Both the position numbers and the translations under genes were made by a program. DNA of 64,000 nt from Thalassobaculum fulvum (lineage in GTDB: Bacteria; Pseudomonadota; Alphaproteobacteria; Thalassobaculales; Thalassobaculaceae): NCBI RefSeq assembly GCF_014652915.1, contig NZ_BMZS01000016.1:62001-126000 (forward strand), given 5' to 3'. Numbering within the stretch: position 1 is the first letter of the stretch; each line of letters opens with the position of its first letter. This document shows positions 35,556 to 45,523 of the stretch, one piece after another. The notes below the pieces were generated by a model. The model had not been told where the DNA came from. It made no database searches and was given only the letters and a program-made list of their open reading frames with translations.

Positions 35556-36517
35556 CACGCCGCCTGGGCAGCGCGGGCCCGCCAGCGCAGGGTGGCGATG
35601 GCGACCGCCCCGGCGATGCCGAGCGCGCCGGCCGCCAGGGTCGCCCCCGACAGCGCCGGCGCCGGCAGCAGCCCGAACGACGCTGCCAGGAACTCGCCCG
35701 ACAGGTTGAGGGCCGGCATCAGCGCCACCCCCATCAGGTAGTTCTCCGACCCGACCAGCCGGATCGCCCGGAAGGTGAAGTAGGTCGACGGGCCGCGCAC
35801 CAGCACCCCGACCAGCACGCCGGCGATCCAGACCCGCGGGTCGGCCGCCGCCTCCAGCGGGACATGGGCCGCCACCAGGCCGTCCGGATCGAGATGCGAT
35901 GCCGCCATCGCCGCCGCCAGCATCAGCACCGCGGTCGCCAGCATGGCCGCCCCGGTCAGGCGCAACCGGGTCTTGCGATCGTCGCCGCGGTTCTCCGGGT
36001 GCATCTCGGCGATCGCGGTGCCGAGCGCGGTGGCGCCGGCCGAGATCACCATGAGGGTGGCCGCGGTGCCGAGCAGTCCGCCCGGCAGCCCGGCCGCGAC
36101 GCCGGCGATGCCGGCCAGGACGACCAGCGAGCCGAGGGCATCCGCCGGGCCCGGCCGCCGGCCGAACAGCCCCCAGGCCAGCAGGATGCCGATCGGGATG
36201 AACAGGGCGCTGAGCACCGAGATCTCGGCGGAGGTGGCGTAGGCCAGCGCCGCGGTGAGCGTCGCCGCCGTCAGCACCCGCAGGCTGCCGTACACCCAGG
36301 TGTGCGGGTGACGCATCGCCTTGAGCGGGAACCGCCCGGGGCCGGCGGCGACGATCATCGCCGCCCCGCCGACCGCCATCTGGATGAACGACAGCACCCA
36401 GGGATTCAGCCCGTAGCCGGCGACCAGGACGCGGCTGATGACGATCAGCACGCCCCACGACACCACCGCTGTGACCACCGCGGACAGGCCCCGTGAATTG
36501 AATCCGTGTTCGCTCAT
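35555..36517 (-). CDS. EamA/DMT-family transporter
   Basis: This 320-residue integral membrane protein has about ten predicted hydrophobic helices in two related halves, as in the drug/metabolite transporter superfamily. The first half shows SWGVLIVISRVLVAGYGLNP and SIQMAVGGAAMI-like segments; the second has GENYLMGVALMPALNLSGEF-like sequence near the end. The substrate is unknown; relatives export amino acids, sugars or purines. The ATG at 36517 is chosen; an upstream TTG at 36538 would add seven residues but has no better ribosome-binding site. The stop overlaps the outer arm of the palindromic element at 35291-35555. Confidence 0.85.
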   Translation of the reverse strand: MSEHGFNSRGLSAVVTAVVSWGVLIVISRVLVAGYGLNPWVLSFIQMAVGGAAMIVAAGPGRFPLKAMRHPHTWVYGSLRVLTAATLTAALAYATSAEISVLSALFIPIGILLAWGLFGRRPGPADALGSLVVLAGIAGVAAGLPGGLLGTAATLMVISAGATALGTAIAEMHPENRGDDRKTRLRLTGAAMLATAVLMLAAAMAASHLDPDGLVAAHVPLEAAADPRVWIAGVLVGVLVRGPSTYFTFRAIRLVGSENYLMGVALMPALNLSGEFLAASFGLLPAPALSGATLAAGALGIAGAVAIATLRWRARAAQAA

Positions 36518-36615
36518 GAACGCGATCTTGTCGTGCAATTAAAACGGCGTCTACACGCCATGGTCAATCGCATGACAGCAGCGGATTCGGCCGAGTCGGC
36601 AGGCTCGACGAACGT

Positions 36616-37536
36616 CTACGAGAGGCGCGCCGTCACCTCGCCGCGGCGAATCGCGACGCAGCGCCCGCCGATGCGGATCGCCGTGGTGGCGCCGGCGGTG
36701 CGGTCGACCTCGGCCAGCAGCTCGGACGGCCGCCCCATCTCCACGCCCTGGGCGATCCGCAGCTTCAGGGTGCCGTCGGCCGGGCCGTCGAGCTCCGCCA
36801 GCAGGCCGGCGAGCGCACCGTTGGCGCTGCCGGTGGCCGGGTCCTCCGGCACCCCGTCGAGCGGCGCGAACATCCGGGTCCGCAAATCGAAGTCGTCGCC
36901 GTGTCCCGGGCCGGTTCGGACGTAGCAGTGGATGTCCTTGACCGGCGCCACCGTCGTCGACGACCGGATGGCGGCGGTCACCGGTCGGGCCGCCTCCAGC
37001 GCCGCCCGGTCGGCCAGCTCGACCAGCAGAAACGGCAGGCCGACGGTCCCGACCACCGGTACGTGGCGGTCCTCGCGGATCTGGCTGGGCCGCAGGCCGA
37101 GGCAGGCGGCGACCTCGGTGACGTCGGCCCCGCCCAGGCGCCGGAACGGCTGCGGGGCGGTCAGGGTGGCACCGACCGCCCGACCGCCGTCGCGGAGGAT
37201 CGCGATCGGCACCAGGCCGGCGGCTTCCTCGAACACCACCCGGTCGCCGACCGGCGCCCCGAAGATCGCGCCGCGCCGGGCCAGGACGGTGGCGGTGCCG
37301 ACGTTCGGGTGGCCGGCGAACGGCACCTCGATACGCGGCGTGAAGATCCGCACCTGCGCGGTGTGCGCCGGGTTCTGCGGCGGCAACACGAAGGTGGTCT
37401 CCGAGTAGTTGAACTCGGTGGCGATCGCCTGCATCCGTGCGGTCGACAACCGTTCGGCACCGAACACCACCGCCAGCGGGTTGCCGCCGAACGCGGTGTC
37501 GGTGAACACGTCGACGGTCTCGTAGGTCAGAGCCAT
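36616..37536 (-). CDS. PhzF family protein (first of three tandem paralogues)
   Basis: This 306-residue member of the PhzF isomerase/epimerase family opens with [17 protein letters not shown]. The catalytic Glu lies in YSETTFVLPP (about residue 47), the first GHPNVGTA block in [16 protein letters not shown], and the end block in PEDPATGSANGALAGL. PhzF enzymes isomerise trans-2,3-dihydro-3-hydroxyanthranilate in phenazine synthesis, but most homologues have unknown substrates, and no other phz genes are present here. GAGGGAGG precedes the ATG at 37536. It resembles the third copy more than the second and follows the second after 11 bases, so the three form one unit. Confidence 0.88.
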   Translation of the reverse strand: MALTYETVDVFTDTAFGGNPLAVVFGAERLSTARMQAIATEFNYSETTFVLPPQNPAHTAQVRIFTPRIEVPFAGHPNVGTATVLARRGAIFGAPVGDRVVFEEAAGLVPIAILRDGGRAVGATLTAPQPFRRLGGADVTEVAACLGLRPSQIREDRHVPVVGTVGLPFLLVELADRAALEAARPVTAAIRSSTTVAPVKDIHCYVRTGPGHGDDFDLRTRMFAPLDGVPEDPATGSANGALAGLLAELDGPADGTLKLRIAQGVEMGRPSELLAEVDRTAGATTAIRIGGRCVAIRRGEVTARLS

Positions 37537-37547
37537 CCCGGCCTCCC

Positions 37548-38447
37548 TCAAACCGCCAGCAGCTCGCCGCGCATCATCGGCACGCAGCGCCCGGCGACGG
37601 TGATGCGCTCGGCCCCGCCGTCGCGGATCAGCCGGACGTCGAGCCGGCTCGGCCGCCCCATCTCGATACCCTGGTCGATCACCAGGTCGAGGCTGCCGTC
37701 CCTCAGGGTCGCGAACAGCCCGGCGATGGCGACCGCGGCACCGCCGGTTGCCGGGTCCTCGGGGATGCCGGCGCGCGGCGCAAACATGCGGGAGCGGATG
37801 TGCAGGAAGTCCGCCCCGGCGTCCTCGCGGGTATAGAGATAGACCAGCGGCGGTGCCGCCTCGCCCAGGTGCTTGACCTGCAGGCCTGCATCGCCGCGCG
37901 CCGCCGCCAGCATGTCGAGGTCCTCGACTTCGGCGATCAGCAGGACGGCGCCGATCGCCACGTGCACCGGCGCGTGCCGGGCGACCACGATCGCGGTGTC
38001 CGGCAGGCCGACCGCGGCCGCTACCGCCGACGGGTCGAACCGCTCCTTCACCTCGGGCATCGCCGGCGAGGCCAGGACCGCGCCGACCGCCTCTCCCTTG
38101 CTGCGGACGATGTCGAGGCCGACCAGGCCGATCGCCTCCTCGAACCGCACCGTGTCGCCGACCGGCCGCCCGAACAGCTCGCCGCGGCGGGCCAGCATGG
38201 TCGCGGTGCCGACGTTCGGATGGCCGGCGAACGGCAGCTCCATCGCCGGCGTGAAGATCCGCACCTGGGCGGTGTTGGCCGGGTCGGCCGGCGGCATCAC
38301 GAAGGTGGTCTCCGGGGTGTTGAATTCGCGGGCGATCGCCTGCATCGCCTCGGTCGTCAGGTCCTCGCCGCCGGTCACCACCGCCAGCGGGTTGCCGCCG
38401 AACGCGGTCTCGGTGAACACGTCCACCGTCTCGTAGCTCAGTACCAT
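37548..38447 (-). CDS. PhzF family protein (second of three tandem paralogues)
   Basis: This 299-residue PhzF homologue has the same framework: [17 protein letters not shown], the catalytic-Glu segment [28 protein letters not shown] and [17 protein letters not shown]. It is the most divergent of the three, for example [12 protein letters not shown] in place of the GSAN form, and its central part differs strongly from copies one and three. This suggests a different substrate or heteromeric pairing. The gene lies between the other two with spacings of 11 bases on each side. Confidence 0.88.
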   Translation of the reverse strand: MVLSYETVDVFTETAFGGNPLAVVTGGEDLTTEAMQAIAREFNTPETTFVMPPADPANTAQVRIFTPAMELPFAGHPNVGTATMLARRGELFGRPVGDTVRFEEAIGLVGLDIVRSKGEAVGAVLASPAMPEVKERFDPSAVAAAVGLPDTAIVVARHAPVHVAIGAVLLIAEVEDLDMLAAARGDAGLQVKHLGEAAPPLVYLYTREDAGADFLHIRSRMFAPRAGIPEDPATGGAAVAIAGLFATLRDGSLDLVIDQGIEMGRPSRLDVRLIRDGGAERITVAGRCVPMMRGELLAV

Positions 38448-38458
38448 CGTCGTCTCCC

Positions 38459-39379
38459 TCAGAACGCCAGCAGCTGGCCGCGCATCACCGGCGCACAGCG
38501 CCCGCCGATGCGGATCGCCGTCACCTTGCCGTCGGCCCAGTCGGCCTCGCCCTCCAGCAGACTCGGCCGGCCCATCTCCACGCCTTGGGCGATCCGCCGG
38601 ACCAGGGTGCCCGGCGCGGCCCGCAGCGACGCCAGCAGCCCCATCAGCGCGACATTGGCGCTGCCGGTGGCGGGATCCTCGGCGACGTTGCGGATCGGCG
38701 CGAACATGCGGGCGCGGATGTCGACCTCGTCGACACCGCCCGTGTTCGGGCCGCCGGTGCGCACATAGCAGAGGATGGCGCCGTGCGGCACCACGGTCGG
38801 CGCCGAGCCGAACGCCCCGGTGTCCGGGGACGACCGCTCCAGCGCCGCCCGGTCGGCCAGCTCGGCGACCAGGAACGGCAGCCCGCCGGACGCGACGATC
38901 GGGCGATGCGCATCGGTTCGGATCTCGGCCGGGCTCACGCCGATGCAGGCCGCCACCTCCTCGACGCTGGCCTCGACACCGGTCGAGAACGCCGCCGGCG
39001 CGGTCAGCATCGCCCCGACCGGCCGCCCGCCCTCCGAGCGGACCGCCATCGGCACCGGGCCGGCGATCTCCTCGAACACCAGCCGGTCGCCGAGCTTCCG
39101 GCCGAACGCCTCGCCGCGCCAGGCCAGGACAGTGGCGGTTCCGACGTTCGGGTGGCCGGCGAACGGCATCTCGCGCTTGCCCGAGAAGATCCGCACGCGT
39201 GCCGTGTTGGCCGGGTCGGCCGGCGGCAGCACGAAGGTGGTCTCCGAGTAATTGAACTCGCGGGCGATGCGCTGCATCGCCTCGGTCGACAGGCCCTCGG
39301 CCCCGAACACCACCGCCAGCGGGTTGCCGCCGAACGCGGTATCGGTGAACACGTCCACGGTCTCGTAAGTCAGCGTCAT
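38459..39379 (-). CDS. PhzF family protein (third of three tandem paralogues)
   Basis: This 306-residue PhzF homologue has [54 protein letters not shown] and AEDPATGSANVALMGL. It shares most residues in the N-terminal half with the first copy. It is the first gene of the leftward run and is preceded by the fifth palindromic repeat. The family function is isomerase-like; the substrate is unknown. Confidence 0.88.
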   Translation of the reverse strand: MTLTYETVDVFTDTAFGGNPLAVVFGAEGLSTEAMQRIAREFNYSETTFVLPPADPANTARVRIFSGKREMPFAGHPNVGTATVLAWRGEAFGRKLGDRLVFEEIAGPVPMAVRSEGGRPVGAMLTAPAAFSTGVEASVEEVAACIGVSPAEIRTDAHRPIVASGGLPFLVAELADRAALERSSPDTGAFGSAPTVVPHGAILCYVRTGGPNTGGVDEVDIRARMFAPIRNVAEDPATGSANVALMGLLASLRAAPGTLVRRIAQGVEMGRPSLLEGEADWADGKVTAIRIGGRCAPVMRGQLLAF

Positions 39380-39426
39380 GGCACGGCTTCTCCGTTCGGC
39401 ACGGCGATGCTGCCGCCCGTCGCTTG

Positions 39427-39536
39427 GTGGGTCCCGGCTCTCCGCGGCTGCGCCGCTACGGCCGGGATGACGTCAGTTTAGGTCCCTACCCCGTCGTCAT
39501 CCCGGACGGCCGTGCAGCGGACGATCCGGGACCCAC
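39427..39536. repeat. Paired palindromic repeat, copy 5
   Basis: Unit a (39427-39472) begins GTGGGTCCCGGCTC and ends CCGGGATGACG. Unit b (39495-39536) begins CGTCATCCCGGAC and ends GATCCGGGACCCAC. The copy lies between the third PhzF gene and the stop of the alanyl-tRNA editing gene, all leftward. In position and form it matches copies at 24002, 28216, 32285 and 33551. Confidence 0.82.
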
Positions 39537-39549
39537 GGGGCGGCGGGTG

Positions 39550-40260
39550 CTAGTCGACCAGCGCCAGGTTGATGCGCCGGTTCTGCTTTCCCTTGTTCTC
39601 GATCTTGGTGATCTCGATCCGGCCGATCTCGCCGAGCGACTTCAGGTGGGTGCCGCCGCAGGGCTGGTAGTCGACGGCGTCGCCGATCCGGATCATCCGG
39701 ACCCGGCCGGCGCCCATCGGCGGCTTCACCGACATGGTGCGCACCAGTTCCGGGTTGGCCTCCAGCTCGGCGTCGGTGATCCACGAGATCGACACCGGGT
39801 GGTCGGCGGCGATGATCCCGTTCAGGTGCTCGGTCAGGGCGTCCTTGTCCGGGATGTTCTCGGGTTCCAGGTTGAAGTCGAGCCGGCCCTTGCCGTCGCC
39901 GATCTGACCGCCGGTCACGCCGCCGTTGACCTGGCTGCACATCACGTGCAGGGCGGTGTGCACCCGCATGTGCCGGTAGCGCCGGTCCCAGTCGAGGGTG
40001 GCGGCGACCTTGTCGCCGACCGCCAGGGTCGGGGCGCCCTCGGCCGGCACGTGGGCGATGCCGCCGTCGGCCTTGCGGGTGTCGACGATCGGCACCGCGG
40101 TACCGTCGGCCCGGGTCAGCGTCCCGCTGTCGCCGGGCTGGCCGCCGCCGGTCGGATAGAACACGGTCCGGTCGAGGACGATGCCGGACTCGCCGACGGC
40201 GGTCACCGTCGCGTCGCAGCTCTTCAGATAGGCGTCCTCGCGGAACAGTTCCTCGGTCAT
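39550..40260 (-). CDS. Alanyl-tRNA editing protein (AlaX-like)
   Basis: This 236-residue protein resembles the editing domain of alanyl-tRNA synthetase as a free-standing protein, which hydrolyses Ser-tRNA(Ala) or Gly-tRNA(Ala). The zinc motifs are HTALHVMC (HXXXH, about residue 105) and CGGTHL (about residue 196). The N-terminal VFYPTGGGQPGDSGTL block is also conserved. The ATG at 40260 was chosen; the longer frame upstream is not conserved. It starts 16 bases after the stop of the threonine-dehydratase-like gene, suggesting an operon. Confidence 0.92.
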   Translation of the reverse strand: MTEELFREDAYLKSCDATVTAVGESGIVLDRTVFYPTGGGQPGDSGTLTRADGTAVPIVDTRKADGGIAHVPAEGAPTLAVGDKVAATLDWDRRYRHMRVHTALHVMCSQVNGGVTGGQIGDGKGRLDFNLEPENIPDKDALTEHLNGIIAADHPVSISWITDAELEANPELVRTMSVKPPMGAGRVRMIRIGDAVDYQPCGGTHLKSLGEIGRIEITKIENKGKQNRRINLALVD

Positions 40261-40276
40261 CACATCCCCATTTCGC

Positions 40277-41260
40277 TCAGTTCGTCGCGCCGCTGTCGGC
40301 TTCCTGCAGGACCGCCTGATAGACGGTGCGGTCGACATTACCACCGGACAGGACCAGGCCAACCTTGCGACCCCGCCAACGGTCCCGTTCCTTGAGCAGG
40401 GCGGCCAGCGGCGCGGCCCCGGCCCCCTCGGCGACGTTGTGGGTATCGGTGAAGTAGTGGCGCATGGCGGCCTTGATCTCGTCCTCCGTCACCCGCACCA
40501 CGCCGGACGCGCCCTTCAGGATGGCGTCGAGCGCGCCCTGGACCGGCACCCGGCAGGCGACGCCGTCCGCCATGGTGTCGGCGGTGTTGGTCGACACCGG
40601 CTTGCCGGCCTCGAAGCTGAGCGCGTAGGCCGGGGCATTGGCCGCCACCACGCCGATCACCTCGGCCTTCGAGCCGACCGCGTCGCGCGCCGCCATCACC
40701 CCGCAGATCCCGGAACCGAGGCCGACGGGCACGTACACCGCGTCGAGGTCGGGCACGCCGCGGAACAGCTCCAGCCCGTAGCTGCCGACCCCGGCGACCA
40801 GCTTCGCATCGAAGCTCTGCACCATGTGCAGGCGGCGCTCCTCGGCCAGCGCGATCGCGTGCTCGAGCGATTCCTGGAAGTCGTGGCCGTGCACGATCAG
40901 CTCGGCGCCGAACGCCCGCATCGCGGCGTTCTTCTCGACCGAGTTGCCCTCCGGCACCACCACCGTGGCAGTCAGCCCGGCACGGGTCGCCGCGAACGCC
41001 ACCGACTGCCCGTGGTTGCCGCGGGTCGCCGCGATCACGCCGGTCACAGCCGGCTGCGCCCGGCGCAATTCGTCCATGTAGACGATGCCGCCGCGGATCT
41101 TGAAGGCGCCGGCCGGCGTCTGGTTCTCATGCTTGACCCAGACCTCGCAGCCGGCCCGTTCGCACAGCAGCGGCCAGCGGTACTGCGGGGTCGCGGGCAT
41201 CACCGCGTGCACGACCTCGGCCGCCCGCTCCAATTCGGTCAGTCCGATGGCTTCGGTCAT
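40277..41260 (-). CDS. Threonine/serine dehydratase-like PLP enzyme
   Basis: This fold-type II PLP enzyme of 327 residues has the PLP lysine in TPAGAFKIRGGIVYM, ATRGNHGQSVAFAA, the Gly-rich phosphate loop VGLGSGICGVMAA and the end VLSGGNVD. It lacks the C-terminal regulatory ACT domain of biosynthetic IlvA, so it is of the short catabolic type, making a 2-keto acid and ammonia from threonine or serine. Some relatives deaminate hydroxyectoine products. GAAGGGGCGA precedes the ATG at 41260. The gene is divergent from a MocR regulator with a palindromic site between them, so it is likely induced by its own pathway. Confidence 0.87.
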   Translation of the reverse strand: MTEAIGLTELERAAEVVHAVMPATPQYRWPLLCERAGCEVWVKHENQTPAGAFKIRGGIVYMDELRRAQPAVTGVIAATRGNHGQSVAFAATRAGLTATVVVPEGNSVEKNAAMRAFGAELIVHGHDFQESLEHAIALAEERRLHMVQSFDAKLVAGVGSYGLELFRGVPDLDAVYVPVGLGSGICGVMAARDAVGSKAEVIGVVAANAPAYALSFEAGKPVSTNTADTMADGVACRVPVQGALDAILKGASGVVRVTEDEIKAAMRHYFTDTHNVAEGAGAAPLAALLKERDRWRGRKVGLVLSGGNVDRTVYQAVLQEADSGATN

Positions 41261-41286
41261 CACTCGCCCCTTCGGTCATTGCTTCT

Positions 41287-41320
41287 ATGACAATGTTTGA
41301 ATTGTCATAATCAATGTCAT
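41287..41320. promoter_or_regulatory. Palindromic operator between the dehydratase and MocR genes
   Basis: ATGACAAT (41287-41294) and ATTGTCAT (41301-41308) form a perfect 8-bp inverted repeat with a 6-base spacer. A third half-site-like AATGTCAT follows at 41313-41320. The site is 27 bases from the dehydratase start and 45-78 from the MocR start, and it is AT-rich in a GC-rich genome. MocR/GntR-type regulators bind such short inverted and direct repeats near divergent promoters. Confidence 0.7.
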
Positions 41321-41364
41321 CGATATTGTATGGGCAAAGTTCGATCAAGCGGAACATTGTCACC

Positions 41365-42759
41365 ATGACGGAATGGCTCCCCGATCTCGACCGCCGCACC
41401 GGCCCGCGCTACCGCGCGATCGCCGAAGCGATGGCCGACGCCATCGAGAGCGGGGCGCTCAAGCCGGGCACGCGCCTGCCGACCCACCGCGACCTCGCCT
41501 GGCGGCTGGGCGTTACCGTCGGCACCGTCACCCGCGCCTACAAGGAGGCGACGGCCCGCGGCCTGATCGACGGCGAGATCGGCCGCGGCACCTTCGTGCG
41601 CGATCCGCGCATCCGCGCCTGGGAACAGGTCGCCGACAACGACGCCCCGATCGATTTCGGCCTGAACTTCCCGCCCCGGCAGGACGATGCCGAGACCGCC
41701 CTTCGCCGCACCCTGGCCGAGATCGCCGGCGACAACCGCGCCCCACCGCTGGCCGGCTACGATCCGAGCGGCGGGCGCCCGGCACACCGCGCGGCGCTCG
41801 CCGCCTGGCTGCAAGGCATGCGCCTGCCCGCCGAACCGGAGCGCACTCTGGTCACCGCCGGCGCCCAGCACGGCATCGCGGTAGCGCTGTCCGCCGCCTT
41901 CGCGCCCGGCGACATCGTGCTGTGCGAGCGCCTGACCCACCCGGGCTTCAAGAGCGTCGCCGCCGCCCGGCACCTCCGGGTCGTCGGCGTCGACATGGAC
42001 GACGACGGCATCGTCCCGGAGGCGCTGGAAGCCGCGATCCGCCAGCACCGCCCGAAGGGCGTGTTCCTGATCCCGACCCTGCAGAACCCGACCGCCTCGG
42101 TGCTGCCGGAGGCTCGCCGCGACGCGGTCGCCACCATCGTCGAACGTCACGGGCTGACGCTGGTCGAGGACGACATCTACCGCGCCTTCGCCGACGATGC
42201 CGCCAGCGGGCACGGGCCGGTGCCGATTGCCGCCCGGATCCCCGAGCACGCGATCTACGTGACTGGGGCCTCCAAGCACCTGGCGCCGGGCCTGCGGGTC
42301 GGCGCCCTGCATGCCCCGGCCGCCATGCTGACCCGTTTGCTCGGCGGGCTGCGCGACACCGTGTGGATGGTCCCCCCGCTGACGGTCGAGATCCTGGTGC
42401 GCTGGCTGAACGACGGCACCGCCGAGCGGCTGACCGAGGCCAAGCGCGGCGAGCAGGCGGCGCGCGGCACCCTCGCCCGGGCTCGGCTCGGTGACTGGCT
42501 GGCGCCGGCCCCGGCCGCCAGCCCGCACCTCTGGCTGGCGGTCCCGGAGCCCTGGCGCGGCACCGCCGCCGCCGCCCTGGTGGAACGTGGCGTCACCGTC
42601 GCCGACGGGCCGGTGTTCGCGGCCGCCCCCGGCGCCGGCCGCGACCATGTCCGCCTGGCCCTCGGGAAACCGGCCGATACCGCGGCGGTGCAACGCGGCC
42701 TCGACCTGATCGCCGGCACCCTGTCCCGCGACCCGTCGCTCGACCGCGCGGTGCTATAG
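41365..42759 (+). CDS. MocR-family PLP-dependent transcriptional regulator
   Basis: This 464-residue chimera has an N-terminal GntR winged helix (RYRAIAEAMADAIESGALKP, then LAWRLGVTVGTVTRAY, about 10-80). A type-I aminotransferase-like domain (about 100-460) follows, with the PLP lysine in YVTGASKHLAPGLRVG and the aspartate in LVEDDIYRAF. MocR proteins bind PLP and regulate genes for aminated compounds. Divergence from the threonine-dehydratase-like gene and the operator at 41287-41320 suggest control of that gene. The ATG at 41365 is used; an upstream in-frame start near 41314 would read through the operator. Confidence 0.9.
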   Translation: MTEWLPDLDRRTGPRYRAIAEAMADAIESGALKPGTRLPTHRDLAWRLGVTVGTVTRAYKEATARGLIDGEIGRGTFVRDPRIRAWEQVADNDAPIDFGLNFPPRQDDAETALRRTLAEIAGDNRAPPLAGYDPSGGRPAHRAALAAWLQGMRLPAEPERTLVTAGAQHGIAVALSAAFAPGDIVLCERLTHPGFKSVAAARHLRVVGVDMDDDGIVPEALEAAIRQHRPKGVFLIPTLQNPTASVLPEARRDAVATIVERHGLTLVEDDIYRAFADDAASGHGPVPIAARIPEHAIYVTGASKHLAPGLRVGALHAPAAMLTRLLGGLRDTVWMVPPLTVEILVRWLNDGTAERLTEAKRGEQAARGTLARARLGDWLAPAPAASPHLWLAVPEPWRGTAAAALVERGVTVADGPVFAAAPGAGRDHVRLALGKPADTAAVQRGLDLIAGTLSRDPSLDRAVL

Positions 42760-42822
42760 CCGCGGCTCGCGTTTTGAGGTGCATCAAAGCCGCCGGCGCG
42801 ACGTTCCGGTTAGCGTCGCCGC

Positions 42823-43233
42823 ATGCGTTGCATGGTCAGACACCCCCTGGTCCTCACCCCAACCCTACTCGGCCGTGACGGCGTGCTGCGGGCCTACACC
42901 CTGGTGGCCGCGGACCGCCCGTCCCTGACGCTCGACGCCTGGCTGGCCGAGACCGCCCCCGATGCCCCCGGGCGTGACCGGCTGATCGACGGCACCACGG
43001 GGCCGCTGCCGGCCCGCGGCCTGGTCGGTCTGATCGCGCCGACCGGATGCCTGTTCGCCGTATTCGCCTACGCGGTGGTCGAGGAGGCGGCGGACGGTCC
43101 GGTTCTGGACGTGCGCGGCCCGAGCCTGAGCGCGCCGATGGGCGGCCGGATGGTCCCGGAGGGCATCGACTCCGCGATCGACCGCGTCGCCACCGAACTC
43201 GGCTGCGGACAGACACGGAAACGCTGCTGGTAG
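42823..43233 (+). CDS. Conserved hypothetical protein
   Basis: I do not recognise this 136-residue protein. The sequence contains LVGLIAPTGCLFAVFAYAVV (about residues 68-87), a hydrophobic core, and ends GCGQTRKRCW. No signal peptide is evident. The ATG at 42823 lies 63 bases after the MocR stop, so it may belong to the same transcript, but its own start could be at a later Met. It converges with thiD. The frame is well used in codon terms for this genome; support comes from length and the conserved-looking composition. Confidence 0.55.
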   Translation: MRCMVRHPLVLTPTLLGRDGVLRAYTLVAADRPSLTLDAWLAETAPDAPGRDRLIDGTTGPLPARGLVGLIAPTGCLFAVFAYAVVEEAADGPVLDVRGPSLSAPMGGRMVPEGIDSAIDRVATELGCGQTRKRCW

Positions 43234-43243
43234 GGCTGCCGGT

Positions 43244-44068
<825 letters not shown>

Positions 44069-44293
44069 GCCGACGCTCCGTCCGCCGACCGCCTGCCAAC
44101 CATCTCTAACCACCCCGGTCCGGTTCCTCGACGCTTATATCCGATCCGACCGTGGCCGGCGACCCGTCGAGCCTCCATTGGTGCACGATGGAGCCAGCCC
44201 AAAAGGCCGATTGGCACCAAGCAGTTTGCCGCGCGCTGGTTAGGCTGCGACCAAGCTTTCGTCGAGGGCCTGGAGCCACGGGAGACCGCCGTC

Positions 44294-45523
44294 TTGCCTC
44301 GCCGTCCCCTGTTCCACGGCTGGAAAGTCGTCGCGACCGCCTTCCTGGTGGCGATGTTCGGCTGGGGCCTGGGGTTCTACGGCAGCGGCGTCTACCTGGC
44401 GACCCTGGCACAGACCCGTGGCTGGTCGACCGGGACCGTCGGCGCCGCGGTCACCGGCTACTACCTGCTGGGTGCCGTCATGCTCACGACGGTGCCGCGG
44501 CTGATCGCCCGCTTCGGCGAGCGCCAGGTTCTCCTGGCCGGCAGCGCCGCCATGGGCGCGGCGGTCGTCGCTTTGACCCGGACGACCGAGATCTGGCAGC
44601 TCTGGCCGGCGTTCCTGGCCATGAGCCTGGGCTGGGCGACCATGAGCGGCGTCATGGTGAATGCCCTGGTGGCGCCGTGGTTCGACCGGCGGCTCGGCAT
44701 CGCCATCAGCCTGGCCCTGAACGGCGCCAGTTGCGGCGGCGTGATCGTCGCCCCGTTGATGATCCTGGCGGTCGATCGGCTCGGCTTCACCCTGGGTGTG
44801 GGCCTGGTCGTGCTGGCGATGGTCGCGACACTATGGCCCGCCGCGATGCTGTACCTCGGCACCACGCCGGCCCGGCTCGGCCTGGCCCCCGACGGCGGGG
44901 CGGCCGCACCGGGGCGGCACGGCTGCGGTACGACGCGACCGGCGACGTCGACAGGCGAACTCCTGCGAATCCGCTCTCTGTGGACCGTCCTGCTGTCCTC
45001 GGCGATCGGCCTGTTCGCCCAGGTCGGCGTCCTGACCCATCAGGTCGCCTTTCTGTCACCCCGGCTCACGCCGGAGGTGCTGTCGCTGGCGGTCGGCCTG
45101 ACGACCGGCGCCGCCATCGTCGGACGGGTCGGCACCGGCCTGGTGGTCGACCGGATCGACCCGCGCCTCGCCATGGCGGCCACGCTGGGGGTACAGGCCG
45201 CCGCCCTCGCCGCCCTGGCGACCCTGCCGGGACCGTTGACCACGCTGGCCGCCTGCACCGCCTTCGGACTCGGCGTCGGCAACCTGATAACCCTGCCCAG
45301 CCTGATCCTGCGGCGCGAGGTCGGGGCCGGCGCGTTCACCCAGGCGGTCGGCCTCGTGATGGCCGGGTCGCAGTTCACCTATGCTTTCGCGCCGCTCGGC
45401 ATCGGACATTTGCGCGACGTCGCCGGCGACTATTCGATGGCGTGGTTCGTTTGCGCAGCCCTGGACCTGACCGCCGCGGCCGCCGCGCTGTTCGCCCGGG
45501 CGCCGGCGCCGCCAAGGCCCTAA
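44294..45523 (+). CDS. Major facilitator superfamily transporter
   Basis: This 409-residue permease has 12 hydrophobic segments. The first half starts FHGWKVVATAFLVAMFGWG, followed by GWSTGTVGAAVTGYYLLGAV and the loop RLIARFGERQV between helices 2 and 3. It resembles the monocarboxylate-type MFS branch. The start is TTG with GGAGA about ten bases upstream (44281). Its stop overlaps the stop of folP, read in the opposite direction. Substrate unknown; perhaps a carboxylic acid. Confidence 0.85.
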   Translation: MPRRPLFHGWKVVATAFLVAMFGWGLGFYGSGVYLATLAQTRGWSTGTVGAAVTGYYLLGAVMLTTVPRLIARFGERQVLLAGSAAMGAAVVALTRTTEIWQLWPAFLAMSLGWATMSGVMVNALVAPWFDRRLGIAISLALNGASCGGVIVAPLMILAVDRLGFTLGVGLVVLAMVATLWPAAMLYLGTTPARLGLAPDGGAAAPGRHGCGTTRPATSTGELLRIRSLWTVLLSSAIGLFAQVGVLTHQVAFLSPRLTPEVLSLAVGLTTGAAIVGRVGTGLVVDRIDPRLAMAATLGVQAAALAALATLPGPLTTLAACTAFGLGVGNLITLPSLILRREVGAGAFTQAVGLVMAGSQFTYAFAPLGIGHLRDVAGDYSMAWFVCAALDLTAAAAALFARAPAPPRP

